The notes under the pieces are model-generated. The model made no database searches. It was not told where the DNA came from and worked only from the letters and a program-made list of their open reading frames with translations. A program made the position numbers and the translations under genes. Below are positions 44,566 to 55,793 of a stretch of DNA of 64,000 nt, in pieces; the stretch's first letter is position 1, and the number at the start of each line of letters is the position of its first letter. This stretch comes from Monosporascus cannonballus (lineage: Eukaryota; Ascomycota; Sordariomycetes; Xylariales). The stretch spans positions 41,815 through 105,814 of the forward strand of contig QJNS01000041.1 in the NCBI GenBank assembly GCA_004154925.1, in the 5' to 3' direction.

Positions 44566-45807
44566 GGGTCTCATAGATATGAGATCTGATAGTGTCCTGC
44601 CATAATGTGCGGCCTCACATTTTCCGGCACTACAGGTCTGACAGGAGAGAGTGAAGGGATTTGATTCAAAGCCGACTAACCCATGGCACACGTTATTTTA
44701 CTTTCTATCTCATATTCTCTTATATTTTCTTTTTCATATCGGGTGATGGGAAGAGTCTGCGAGGGCGAGCTATGATATAGTTACCGCTTTCTTTTCTAGC
44801 ACGTTCTAGGGTCTTCGATGTCTTTCATCTACCAATAAGTTAGGAATATTAGACATTAGGCCTGCTTTCAATCATCATAGTATCCTCACCCCCTGTCCGA
44901 GGCGGACACTCGTGACGATGGCGGGCAGTAGAGCTGGGGGCCTTGAGGCTGCGGCTTAGTGGCAGTTCTGGAGGTCGGAGCGGCCAACATGCTCATCCTG
45001 CGGCGCTTACGTGGTAGCAACTTATCGATGTCATCATCCTGGCCGGAGTTACGCCCTTTCCTCAATAGTTTTCTTTGAGCTTGATATGGGAGTGTTGGCA
45101 ACGACTTCTATTGTGCCCGTGTCGAGAGCCGATCCGTTCTCTGGCTGTCGGGCGACTGCACGGATGCTCTACGTTAGCCAGTTCACGTGGGTCACTGGCG
45201 CGGGAGCCCTCTTAGGCCGGGGCTCCTACGCTGGCTGGAAGGGTCGAACAATGAATCCTGCGGCTCTTTGGTTGTGGCGGTCGGACGGCATCATCGACGG
45301 TATTCAGTCGAGATCTTTAAAGATCGTGCGTGTCAGACTCAGGACGAAGAAAACCGACTGGAAATGGGACCCAGCGAGTGGTAATACTTCTAAAACATTC
45401 TGATGATAGGATCACTTGGGTTGAGGATTCTGACGATGGAAATTGAGCCTTGTTCGGGTTGCTACCGCTTAGACCGCAGATATAACCAGGCTCTTAAGAT
45501 CCTGTACTACCTTGCGAAAAAAACCGGATCCCGAATTAGGATTGGCGGATCAACGAGTCTTGGAGTTTATTCCCATTGATGCCCTAAGTAATAAGCCTCG
45601 AAAACATCAACACAACCGTCACTGCCAAGCATGACAGGCGCCGTGGCAGGGGTACTGTGGAGTGACGCTCCGATTCTAGCGTCGGCGGGCCGCTTACCTC
45701 TGCTCACTTGCAGATTTAGTGTCGCCGACCCTTGCTAGCGTCCCTGACCCCTGCCAGCGTCGCCGACGACTTTGGCGATTATCGACAAGATAGAATCTAT
45801 GAAACCC
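44566..45807. other. Interior between inverted LTR-like repeats
   Basis: 1.24 kb with one open frame on plus (45011-45403) and one on minus (44886-45101, Lys/Arg-rich with QAQRKLLRKG). No reverse transcriptase, integrase or gag motif is seen. GTCGCCGACCC-like units recur near 45718-45775. Confidence 0.4.
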
Positions 45808-46005
45808 TGACATCACACACAGAAGCATATAACTGAAGAAGAAGTGTATTAAAGGTTCCCTGACCTCTAGAAGGTCCTAGCTAGAAAGTGAAGGTAGCGA
45901 ACCCTCCTTTTATACACGTAAATACAGCTGTGGCTGAGAGGAAAAGGTACCAGGGGTGCATAAAGTAATCTCCGTAAGGGCTGACTGGCGTTGTTAGGTC
46001 TGACA
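45808..46005 (-). repeat. LTR-like repeat, copy B (inverted)
   Basis: Reverse complement begins TGTCAGACC at 46005 and shares TATAAAAGGAGGGTTCGCTAC, CTAGCTAGGACCTTCTAGAGG and the GTTATATGCTTCTGTGTGTGATG end with copy A. About 60 bp near its 5' end differ, so the two copies are not recent twins. Confidence 0.6.
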
Positions 46006-46806
46006 GAATCAGTTCCTCCGTCTCTAAGTGATCCTTGGAAAATCATTAGTTTTCTGTTGTGTCGGGGTCGGGCAATAAATAGCCCACCTCACTGCCGACA
46101 CGTCTTTGTACGTTTTTGTTACTCACAGTGTCAATACTTGACGGCTTGCCGCGGTACTTCTCTTCACAAAGTACGCATTGTAGCTTAAAACCAATCGGGC
46201 CCCAGTTTTCGTCTAAGTACGTAGGACCATCACTCAAGTACATCATCGGATGAACCGCTGTAAAACTTCCAAATGTGAATAGATGACTTGCCCGCATAGC
46301 TCGGCTAGGTACATGTGCGAATACCTCCATAGACAATTTGGACTGCTTTAAGGTTGTCGCTGTGAAGCGCGCTTATGTTACATAAAAACATCACGACAAG
46401 CATTCTACCGATGGATGTGTGTACATTGACAACATTCTGCGTTCACCCTAGAAAACATAGACACGCATCATACAACTACTGGCAACCGGACATTTAGTCG
46501 ATACGAGATTCTTCAGCCAAAAAGTTATTGTTTCAGCCGACTTGGAAATGGAGGACGCCATACATGTCACAGTTAGGCTGATCGCGAGAAAAGGTTGCAT
46601 AGAGTGTGGGAAGTGATAATTGTCTGACTAGAATTAAGCTCCAGGGAGCTGTAGCTAGGGAAGCTCTCTATATACTGTGAACGCGCCGGAATAAGGTTTT
46701 TCCAGGGTGCTGTGGAGCTTGATGACTAACACAGATACCCCTTTTCCACGACAATACAAAGGGAGACGACCAACCAGCTCAAGCTGCCAGCAACAACTCG
46801 ACACCA
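46006..46806. other. Intergenic; possible fourth TIR-element relic
   Basis: Near 46740-46755 the sequence CCCCTTTTCCACGACAATAC is the reverse complement of the TIR end seen at 21488. A matching opposite end is not clear, so this is only a possible degraded relative. No supported gene. Confidence 0.3.
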
Positions 46807-48758
46807 TTGGGAGAACAGCCCCAAACATCGTTATCCTCGAACGAACTCACGACCGAAAACGGGACGCGTGAACACCCAACACGGCGCCGGGGACCAGGCG
46901 AAAAAGCTCGACTGACATACATGCAGTTCTGGGTCGTCATCCTAGGACCAAACTCGGCATTTGCTCATCGTCCTGGACTTCAACATCGTCGCGACCGCTG
47001 TGCCCATCATATCGTCCGGGTTCCAGGAATACTTAAACTCGCAATGGCTGGGCACTGCTTTTCTGATCACCTTCGCTCTGATCCAGCCCATCTGCGCGAA
47101 ACCCGGTGGCATGTGGGCCGCAAGAACCTCTTCCTCTTTTGCACGATAATCTTCATCCTGGGCAGCGCGCTCTGTGGCTGGTCGTCAAACATGGATATGC
47201 TCACCTGGTCTAGAGCCGTCCAGGGTATTGGAGCCGGAGGCATCTACGGGCAGACCAGCATGAGTCTGCTGGTTATTGTAGTCATATGGCAGTTATTCGA
47301 CGCGAGGAAACATGTTGACTGACCTTTCGTTGAATCTAGGTGATCATAGCCGACCTTGTTGACCTACAGGACGCCGGAAAGTACCTATCCGTCGCCGCCG
47401 CCATATGGGGCATTGCATATGTTGCTGGGCCTTTGCTGGGCGGCGCATTCTCCCAGGACGTATCAGCTGTCTCTCCATTTCCGAGATCGCTGATTATGAT
47501 TTAAGGCGACAGATATGTGACATAGCGATGGTGCTTTTGGATCAACTTGACCATTTCCCCCATCAGTTTCGTAATCGTCGTTATCGTGCTCCGTCTACCT
47601 ATGCCGAATGACCCTGTCAAGGACAAGATCCTGTTCTTTGACTGCCTGGGCACTATGCTTGTGGCTAGCGGAACCACCTCCCTGGTTCTCGGCTTGTCCT
47701 GGGTAGTAACACGTGGCCTTGGAGGAGTGGCCATGCCATTGGCACCATGGTCGGAGGCGGCGTGATGCTTTTCATTGCCGCCGAGCGTTTTGCGAAATTC
47801 CCTCATGTCGCCCTCTCCATGTTCAAGGGACAAACGTTGATTGCTATCTTCCGCGCTGAGCTTTTCCATGGCATGGTTCTCCTTGGTAAGTTTGATCTAT
47901 CCTCGGAACAAGGTGAAGATTCTCGTATGGGTGTGCTAACGGGGGTCAGGATCTATATACTACCTCCCGCAATTATTCCAGCTAGTCTTCGGCGATACCA
48001 CCACACTGTCCGGTGTAGGACTTCTAGCAATGATGCTCGGCTTGATGGTGGGCAATCCAGCCGCCGGCTTCATCACCAGCAAAAAGGCATCAGCCTCCTG
48101 AATGCCATTGTAGGCGCCGCTCTGCAAGTGCTCGGCCTGGGCCTCATGACTCGATGTACAGCGGATACTACGCGCGCAGAAGCCGTCATCCTGCCTTTCT
48201 TCATGGACATCGGCCAGGGCGCGATCATGAGGGGCTGTTGCTCAGCGCCGAAGTCGCCGTCAAGCCAGCGGAGATCGGCGTTGTCACCGGCCTCTTCATC
48301 TTCGTGCAGTATGTCGGCAATGCCTTTGGCATCGCCCTGTTCGCCGCGGCGTACGTAAACCGACTTTCCGAGAGCCTCGCGCAGCTCGACCGAGAGGTGC
48401 AGGGGGTAGCGCATGTGCTGACCGACGTACAGGACATCCGCTCCCTATTTTCTCCCGATGTCGTGGAGAGGATCGTGGATGTCTACGCCAACAGCATGCA
48501 GAATGGATGGTGGCTCCTGTTCCTGCCTTGTGTATGTGCTTCATCTGCGCGTGCTTGGGGAAGCAGCACAAGTTCCAGGATCATGCTGAGGCTGCGGGCG
48601 ACAGACCGCCGGCTAGTGGTGAAAAGAAGGAGTCAGTTGGATACGTTGTGGCTCCGCAGAAGAATCTTCTTGTTATAGCTTTGTTTCTTAGGGAGTCTGC
48701 GTCTCAAGTATCGTCGAGGCGAAACAGCCTGATCCCGTTAACCCCATCCGTCGTCTAA
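46807..48758 (+). pseudogene. DHA2-type MFS drug transporter pseudogene (14-TM family)
   Basis: Segments of one transporter occur in order but in different frames: LDFNIVATAVPIISSGFQ, QWLGTAFLITFALIQPICAK, GRKNLFLFCTIIFILGSALCGWSS, AVQGIGAGGIYG, IIADLVDLQDAGKYLSVAAA, WCFWINLTISPISFV, IYYLPQLFQ, GNPAAGFITSK, IVGAALQVLGLGLMTRC, AEIGVVTGLFIFVQYVGNAFG. These are motifs of fungal DHA2 pumps common in toxin clusters. Frame breaks are visible near 46950, 47100, 47730, 48090 and 48235, and the start looks like a damaged ATG (CACCATTGGG). At least three normal introns (for example 47275-47340, 47460-47525) persist. It is dead. Confidence 0.8.
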
Positions 48759-49787
48759 CTCCTACTTTTTAACAAAGACTTCATTAGAAGATATATCACG
48801 TTCCAGGTATCTAGAAGTTCTGAACACAAAAACAGTGTAATATACAATCCTTTTCTTGCTTTCTACCTAGGGTGGCATTTAGTCTCCACATTTAAGGATG
48901 TCAGGATGCTGTATACTCAGACAAAAAACACTCTCATTGCTTGTATTATCTCATGTGCCAATCTAAGGGCAGAAGCTCCCGCGTTCTTATAGTTGAACTC
49001 TATTGCCCTGGACTAACCGCCCTATCCGGGCCGAGAAACATCAGGAAACCCTTTTCTCAATCTCCTGGCCCGTTCTACGGTTACTATACTTGACAGGTTG
49101 TGGCTGCATGTCAGGTAGCTTCAATATTCTCTGATCTATATCATATCCGTCCAACGTTGCAGGCAACCTTGCCCGCGTAACTGCCCACAAGGCTACACCG
49201 CTTCCTGCGACACTCATTTAGCGGAAAATGCAGCACCCGGAGACACCCAAATCCTTTCAGGCGTTAGTATTCATGGATTGTGCCATTTTGCATACCATGT
49301 GGCACCTTTATCATCTTGGGCCACCGAGCATGATTACTTCATCTCGTGGTATTACGGCAAGTGTGGCTGTACGTTACCTTTGCAGTCATACAGCTTGCTT
49401 CAAGTCTCATGATTCTCGTCTACTCTAACCTTCATTTGCTTTACTAAAAGCAAGACTCGAATCTTCCGACCCAAGATAGCTGAGCAGATCTCCGCACCAT
49501 CGGGCCGCAAGCATGGAACAATCCTAGTGTTAACTAAATTCTCAGCATTCTACATCTCTCGCAGCTGAACTCTCGTTTTGATTGGTGCCTAACACTTGGT
49601 ATAAATGCTAGTTTACCTTGATTGATAACTATTTAGGTTTGCCGGAGTTGATTATAAGGTTAACCTTTATTGGAGAACTTTATATTTAAAGATCAGTTCT
49701 GTTCCAAGTCTGGATTCCTTTCACCCCCCTCCCAATCTTCCTAGCAACCCCAGTTTGTCATTGCGGCTCCATCTACATACCTTCAGA
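48759..49787. other. Intergenic, no gene recognised
   Basis: About 1 kb, AT-rich; only short, featureless open frames. Confidence 0.55.
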
Positions 49788-50515
49788 ATGGCTCACCAAT
49801 ACCCCGAATTGACATCGGCTGTCCGGCGTCTCGCCGCCCTGAACGCTCATCCCTCCTGGGGATTTTTCTTCCTTCGAGACAAGACCAGCAACCAAGATCT
49901 TTAGGAGCGCTACGTCGGCTACGTACACGGCGCCGTCTTTGCTGGTCTGAGACCCCCTTGGTTCATCACTACCATGCCCATACCTTCGCATTTTGAGGAA
50001 TGTCAAGACCTACAGAGCGCTTTCGAAATCCTTGTTCGAGACGACCTCATTGTAAAAGGTTTGTCTTTGGAATAAGTTAGACAAGGCTTTGTGGAATGGG
50101 TAGCTAACTAGTTGTTATCAAGCATAGTATATCGCAGGCCCCGGTGCCGTTACTTTATATACGTAAATGACGCGGTACTAGAGCGATTCGAGCAGGCAAC
50201 CGCGGGTAAGCCGAAGCCAGACTATTACTGTGACGATGTTGTGGTGGTCGTCGTGTCAGCCGAACAATACATTTGGAATCCTAACTATCCGGACTCTGAC
50301 AGCGACGAGGAAGATGACGAGGATGGTCTTGATAAGGAAATGGGTTGGGTAAGTGCTTAACCTTTCAAAGTTCTTTGTCGTTTCTGCATAGTTGCTGACA
50401 AGTATAGATGTATGTCCGCCCTACTTCTTTACCTAACTTGTATGATAGCCTTATGTCTTCAGGGGAGGCATGGAGCACCTTCTTTGTCTGGCCGCCTAAG
50501 GTATACGATATGTAG
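49788..50515 (+). pseudogene. Hypothetical fungal protein with one internal TAG
   Basis: Three exons can be joined cleanly: about 49788-50058, 50129-50349 and 50409-50515. The product reads MAHQYPELTSAVRRLAALNA..., YVGYVHGAVFAGLRPPWFIT, EILVRDDLIVK-VYRRPRCRYF, then an acidic DSDSDEEDDEDG stretch and AWSTFFVWPPK. The only defect is a TAG at about 49903, between DL and ERYVGYV. All introns are canonical. I do not recognise the family. Either a single nonsense mutation in a recently lost gene, a sequencing error, or a programmed stop. Confidence 0.55.
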
Positions 50516-51085
50516 TGCCACTCGAGGCGGTGAGCGCTTTGTTGGAAAAGGTGCGATCTAGGGCGATCGTGAGGTACACATGGGCCGTTGGCTGGTTATG
50601 TTATCTGTTTGATGTCACCTGGATAGCTTAACTAAAATACATCTATTACCGCCGTAGGCCAATTTGCTATCAGACTCAGCTATATATATTTTCTGCCCCT
50701 GGTTTGTTCAGTTTACGGACTGGCCCAAGATGTTTATTGGCGCTGTCGCCGCCACGCCTTCGGAGCCCTAATCCCGCCATCTGTCCTTTAAAGGTGCTCA
50801 AATAGCCACGTAGTTCAGGTGGCGGCGCTAATCTCTACAGTTGGTGTTTGCCGTGCGCCCGGTCATGGACCGTCCTAGCAACATCATGACGACAGTGGAG
50901 GATGTCTGGGCTAGTGGACGCTAAATTAGTACATAGTTGTTAAAAAGAACCACATTCCAGACCGTAATCTGGAACGTGATGTTCAATGTTCACATATTTC
51001 CCTTTACATACCTGTGGACCCCCGACTTAGTACTAAGAAGTTAATATATTGAATAACTTGAGAGGGGCAGCCGGAAGTAAGCAAA
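50516..51085. other. Intergenic with dispersed-repeat copy
   Basis: Contains GCCACGTAGTTCAGGT and the following CGCTAATCTCTACAG at about 50803-50840, shared with 41043-41080. Otherwise nothing supported. Confidence 0.45.
50800..50850 (+). repeat. Short dispersed repeat, copy 2
   Basis: Same family as 41039-41080: AGCCACGTAGTTCAGGT, then CGCTAATCTCTACAG. Similarity fades beyond about 75 bp. Confidence 0.5.
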
Positions 51086-52891
51086 ATGGCGCTCCTCAAG
51101 TTCGAAACCCTGAATCTCAAGGGCCTTGCCGTGGTCCTACTAGGTGGAGTAAGTTCCATGAATTGAATCCATCTTCCCCTCCCAATAGCTTAGGTAGGCT
51201 ATGTCGGATCTGACAAGAGGTTGCAAAGATTCTTCTGCATGCTGCCTACAATATCTTCTATAACCTTGTTTTGCACCCCCTGGCTGCGTTCCAAGGGCCA
51301 CTTCTGTGGCGGGCCAGTCGCATTCCTTGGACACTCTCCCTCCTCAGAGGAAGGCTCGTTCTTGACTCGCCCAAAATGCACAAGGAGTACGGGCCGGTAG
51401 TCCGCGTTGCTCCAAATGAGCTGGCGTTCGTGGACGCGCGAGCATGGTGCGACATCATGGGCGGTGGTGCATCCGATCTTCCAAAATGGCATGTAGTACT
51501 CTATCTCTTTCGCTATGGGAGTTCGCTGGCTAACAGGAAACACGTGCCCTAGGAAAGGGATGTACGGCGTGCCTGCGTTTCTACCCCCTCACTTGCAGAA
51601 CACTACCAACAAGGAGCATCATCGCGCGCTGCGCAAAGCCTTGGCTCCGGGTTTCTCAGACGCCTCACTGCGGGCACAGGAATCCGTGGTGCTGGAGTAC
51701 ATCCATTTGCTTATCCGACGCCTCAAGGAAAAGTCCAGGAGCGGCGCCCTTAACTTGGAGTTGTGGTATCGATACGTTGTATTTGATATTATCTGTGAAT
51801 TGGCGGTCGGAGAGTCCTTCAGGTGTCTTGAGTGGGATGACCTTCATCCGTGGATCCAGGCAATGGTGGATGGTGGGAAAGCCGTTAGCTTTCTGACTGC
51901 TATCAACATGTATGGCCCTCTGGCGACGGTTATCAACGCGATGATAAGTCGCCCAGCTGCGGCCATGTTGCGACTCAACAGCGGCATGGTCAAGCCCATG
52001 ATAGAGAAGCGGCTTGCGGCAGGCGACAGACCAGATCTCATTAACCCACTCATCCGTCTTCACGGCGGCAAGGCAAGCGCTCTATTGTTGTCATATAACA
52101 ACCGGACAGCGCTGACTTCCGCCACAGGAATCTAATATGGATGAGCTCCTGAGCAATGCCACTGTCATCGTTGGCGCCGGCGCTGAAACGAGTGCCGGCA
52201 TACTTACGGCGGTGACCTCACTACTAATAGACCACCCGGATAAGCTCGAGAGACTCGCGGAGGAGGTGCGCTCATCTTTTCAGTCCGAGGGTCAGATCAC
52301 AGCTGAAGCCGTCTCACGGCTGTCCTACCTCGTTGCCTGCTTGGATGAATCTCTGCGGCTTTTCCCTCAGACAGGTTCTCCATCCCTGCGGGTTGTTGAC
52401 AAAGATACTGCCATCAGTGGTGTCCCAGTGCCTAAAAATGTAGGTTCGGGCTTTCTTGTTGCCTTTCTCATCACTGGACTGGACTGACCGGTCGTACAGA
52501 CAATTGTTGGTATCTGGACGTACGCAATGTATCGCGATCCGACGCTGTGGACTGATCCGAACGAATTCCACCCTGAACGCTTTTTGGGAGATCCCAAATA
52601 TTCCAGTGACGCTAGGGAGGCATTCAAGCCCTTCTCCACTGGATCGCGAGACTGTATTGGGAAGAAGTGCGCAATCATCCTCCCTGTTGTGGTCCCCAGT
52701 TCCGAACCACTGACATTGCTTTTAGCCTGGCTCTCCTTGAAATGCGGCTCATTCTGGCTCATATGGTTTTCAACTTCGATATGAGCAGAACCGACGATCC
52801 CAACAGCGCGAACTGGGTTAGCAAGCAAAAGAACACATACATCGTTTGGGAAAAGACAGCACTCCCTGTTCAACTCACACCCGTTCGCTAG
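51086..52891 (+). CDS. Cytochrome P450, CYP65/isotrichodermin-C15-hydroxylase-like
   Basis: Supported exon boundaries: 51086-51148, 51220 onward, ...-52072, 52128-52439, 52500-52666 and 52726-52891. After the anchor come FHPL-like VLHPLAAFQGP, EYGPVVRVAPNELAF, HRALRKALAPGFSD, the I-helix GAGAETSAG, ESLR (ExxR), HPERF and the haem loop FSTGSRDCIGK, followed across the last intron by NLALLEMRLIL. The intron 52073-52127 is GC-AG type (AAG/GCAAGC to CACAG/GAA) and keeps frame. The intron between about 51485 and 51556 is unclear; canonical sites there do not preserve frame, and a GC donor (TG/GCATGT) would. Such P450s usually belong to specialised pathways, but no synthase gene is adjacent. Probably functional. 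Confidence 0.78.
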
Positions 52892-53001
52892 TCACGCCTC
52901 TAGGCGTATGGCCAACGGACTACTGGTTTCAAACGCATTGTTATACCTAATGCGGGGATTTGTGCATTGATGATTATAGTATTAATTTTGAACTCAGGGT
53001 C

Positions 53002-53178
53002 TGTCACAGAAAAGGGGCTCCCTGGGAACTTCGGGATAAGCCGGAACAATAATTGATCCTTTCCGGAGCCCTCTCTCAGTGGATCGCCCAAACCAAGTGG
53101 GGTCACTGTTTCCTAGCTTTCTATATAGCCACTTCAAGCCCTCAAGAGCCGTGCAGCAGCTTCTTAGTGAGTGTGACA
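53002..53178 (+). mobile_element. TIR element copy 3 (177 bp)
   Basis: Starts TGTCACAGAAAAGGGG and ends AGTGTGACA. The interior matches copies 1 and 2 (CAGTGGATCGCCCA, CTAGCTTTCTA, CCTCAAGAGCCGTGCAGCAG). Flanking pentamers GGGTC and GCTTC match at only three of five positions, so the target duplication has decayed or never existed. Confidence 0.68.
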
Positions 53179-54088
53179 GCTTCCACATAGCACGGTGGCG
53201 TTGCAGAGATCCGCTTTATATATCATCTCATATTAGATGGTATACTAGAGTTACTATCATCTCATGTCTTATAATTCAATCGCACTTGTCTCCGAGCTGC
53301 ACGCCGTGACGCAGCAAATTGCACTGATCTATTACTCGCTATGAGTCGTGTTGCCATGTCGGTATCCCCTCTCGGCGTATTGAAGGGAGCACCGCTGGTA
53401 GAGGGTCGAAACTGGAATTACGTAGAGTAATATGGTCTCCTGGGAATTGCATTCACAACATTACGAGTATGTCGTTTGCCTCCTATGGCATCTGTAACTT
53501 CCACGCTCCAAACGGGTTATGTGATGACATGATGAATACTATCATCTGGTTGCAGTCTATCTCATAACCTATCCGTGTAGGCTGTGCATCAGCGAGGACC
53601 CAAAGAAACCACATTGCATATGGCGGCGCTGTAAATTTCCAGTGCCCACATTGCGGACCCGCGGGTTAAACAGGTGCTTACGTAGGGTCCACGTGTACGA
53701 ACCATTACCATATCTAACGACGTATGCCCCTTTTATAGGACATTAGTCCCCTTTGCAGTGCATAAGGGGAGTTTGCGATAACCACGAGTCATATCCGTCA
53801 CATACAATATCGCAAGTACTTTAAGCACGACCTGGTGTCCAAGCCCATTTAGTCTGAATTCATATGGTGTCGATAAGTTCGAACTGTAACCTTCGCTATA
53901 TCATGGCTTCAAGTGGCCTTCCAATACCACACTGCACTGAATAAGGGTTACAAGAGGATATGCTGCCTACTTCACTACTTGTCTTTATATATTAATAGCA
54001 TGTGTATTACCTACCTAGCTAGATGGTGTGGATATCTTGAGTGGCACTCTGACACGACCGTAAGCTCCGATGATAGCCTTCTCGTCCA
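53179..54088. other. Intergenic, AT-rich
   Basis: No supported gene. Confidence 0.55.
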
Positions 54089-54343
54089 TTAAGTTTCCTT
54101 CCCCTTCTTCCTCTCCTCTTGTTGGGCGGAGGCTTCCTTTGGACAGCAGGTAGGACATATGTCATCAGTGCCGGGAAACTTCCTACGAACGTTAGCGTCA
54201 CCATTAACGATCCTCTCCGAACAGTATAGTGCGGGATTGACGACATCGAGGCTCAGTTGGTTGGTCCAGCATTGGCGACTTCGATCGTACTTAACATGGT
54301 TCTTCTTGCATTTCTGGTAGTAAAAGGCGTTATACTTACACAT
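54089..54343 (-). CDS. Small Cys-containing hypothetical protein
   Basis: An 84-residue frame from ATG 54343. It begins MCKYNAFYYQKCKKN and has CW, YCSE and ICPTCC later, then a Lys/Glu-rich tail; seven cysteines in all. No signal peptide. Small fungal proteins starting MCxY..YxxC with further spaced cysteines are widespread and of unknown function, and this resembles them; the paired CxxC-like motifs could bind zinc. A longer 5' version from ATG 54376 is possible. No neighbours suggest a role. Confidence 0.5.
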   Translation of the reverse strand: MCKYNAFYYQKCKKNHVKYDRSRQCWTNQLSLDVVNPALYCSERIVNGDANVRRKFPGTDDICPTCCPKEASAQQEERKKGKET

Positions 54344-55793
54344 TGTGCTTGACTGGGTGGATTGAGGCCTGATCATGGAGAATGTGCACAATATTTTGCC
54401 TGGGAGTTTATATACAACCCTAATAACTTATCTAGATATTGAGTTGAGAACAACCAGAAAACACTACATTGTTGCACATTCTTTGAACTTAGTGCTTGAA
54501 TACTGTAATGTTCAATAACGGTTGCTGAAAAGCGCCTTTGTACGCAGTGACTTTGCTTATGGAGAGCTAATTTGTATCAAAGACTTTTGGTCCTAAGTTA
54601 ATGATCTCCCTTTCAAGCAGAGTATGCACTGTCTTTATCTCTGCACCACATGCCGTTACCGTTTGCAAGTGGGACATATTTTTAATCGTTTCCAATTTAT
54701 TGTAGCGCGCTCCCCTACGGAGGTGTCTCTATCACAACAACCATGGTCTAATACCTCTGGCCTGGAAGGCATGTTATGGCATGAGATATTCAAGGAGTTG
54801 ACGAGCTGAAGGCCCCTGGTTCGCTGGTCTAATCCGGTTTTGACGAAACAAATAATGAATGACAAGATGTGGCTTGTGGCGGCATGCTTAAAGGGCAAGG
54901 GCTAGCAAAAGGATAGGACCGCGGAATATAGTCACTTAACATGCCTAAACTAGCGATGGTTTAACCCGGTACCACGATCATGGGTTATATTTGTATGAAC
55001 TGGTGTATGTATCTCCGTTAAGCGAAACATTGATAAGAGCTGTGGGACGGAGTACACTCCGAGATAGTTCCATGCCAAAACCTTCTAGACCGAATCTAAC
55101 TCATTATCACAATACTTTCTACCTCGTTATTTAGATACGCATGCAACCTCCCACCCTGCGCACTCTGGTTAGATGACAGCACATCAAGGCGTCGTCCCAC
55201 CCCTGAGCTAACAATGTAGATATATACATAAGGTGTGTACTTCTAGATGAATATCTATTATACCGGGGTCAAGGCTTATTTTCAGCGCTTTATATAATAC
55301 ATTTCCAGGCCGCCCTTATATTCTTCTAATGATGATATGCCATTAGAATACTTTTCAAAGGCTTAGTTGATGCTTACTAGAGTTCAAGAATAGTTTCGAA
55401 GGTCGTGACCTACCTCCGAACTATGAAGCCCTCCAACACCCCTACCGGATACTAGATATTGTTGAGGCCACTTGTATTTGACCATGTCGACCACTACCTT
55501 GCATCCATGCAACCGCCATTCTGAATTGCCCTAGTAGCTGTGGCGCCCCTTAATACTCACAGCCAGGGGCAACTCTACTTCATTGGGACACTCTATGCTC
55601 CATTCCTTTGCTTCTATTGGCCCTACCTTTGAATAACAGACAGTGATGAACAGGCCGAACTTTAACCAACAACGTTTTAGTACCGTGGAGTCTCTTCTAC
55701 GCTGCTCATATAAGGCCATCAAGCAATTAGGTAGCTGCCACTAGAATAAGGGACTGGATCTGGAATTCCCAAGTGCGAACACCCAAGACGTGA
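54344..55793. other. Intergenic, AT-rich
   Basis: 1.45 kb without a supported gene. Confidence 0.55.

Noticed and set aside
46620..46755. Fourth copy of the TIR element
   Set aside because: Only one terminus matches convincingly; the other end and interior are too diverged to call.
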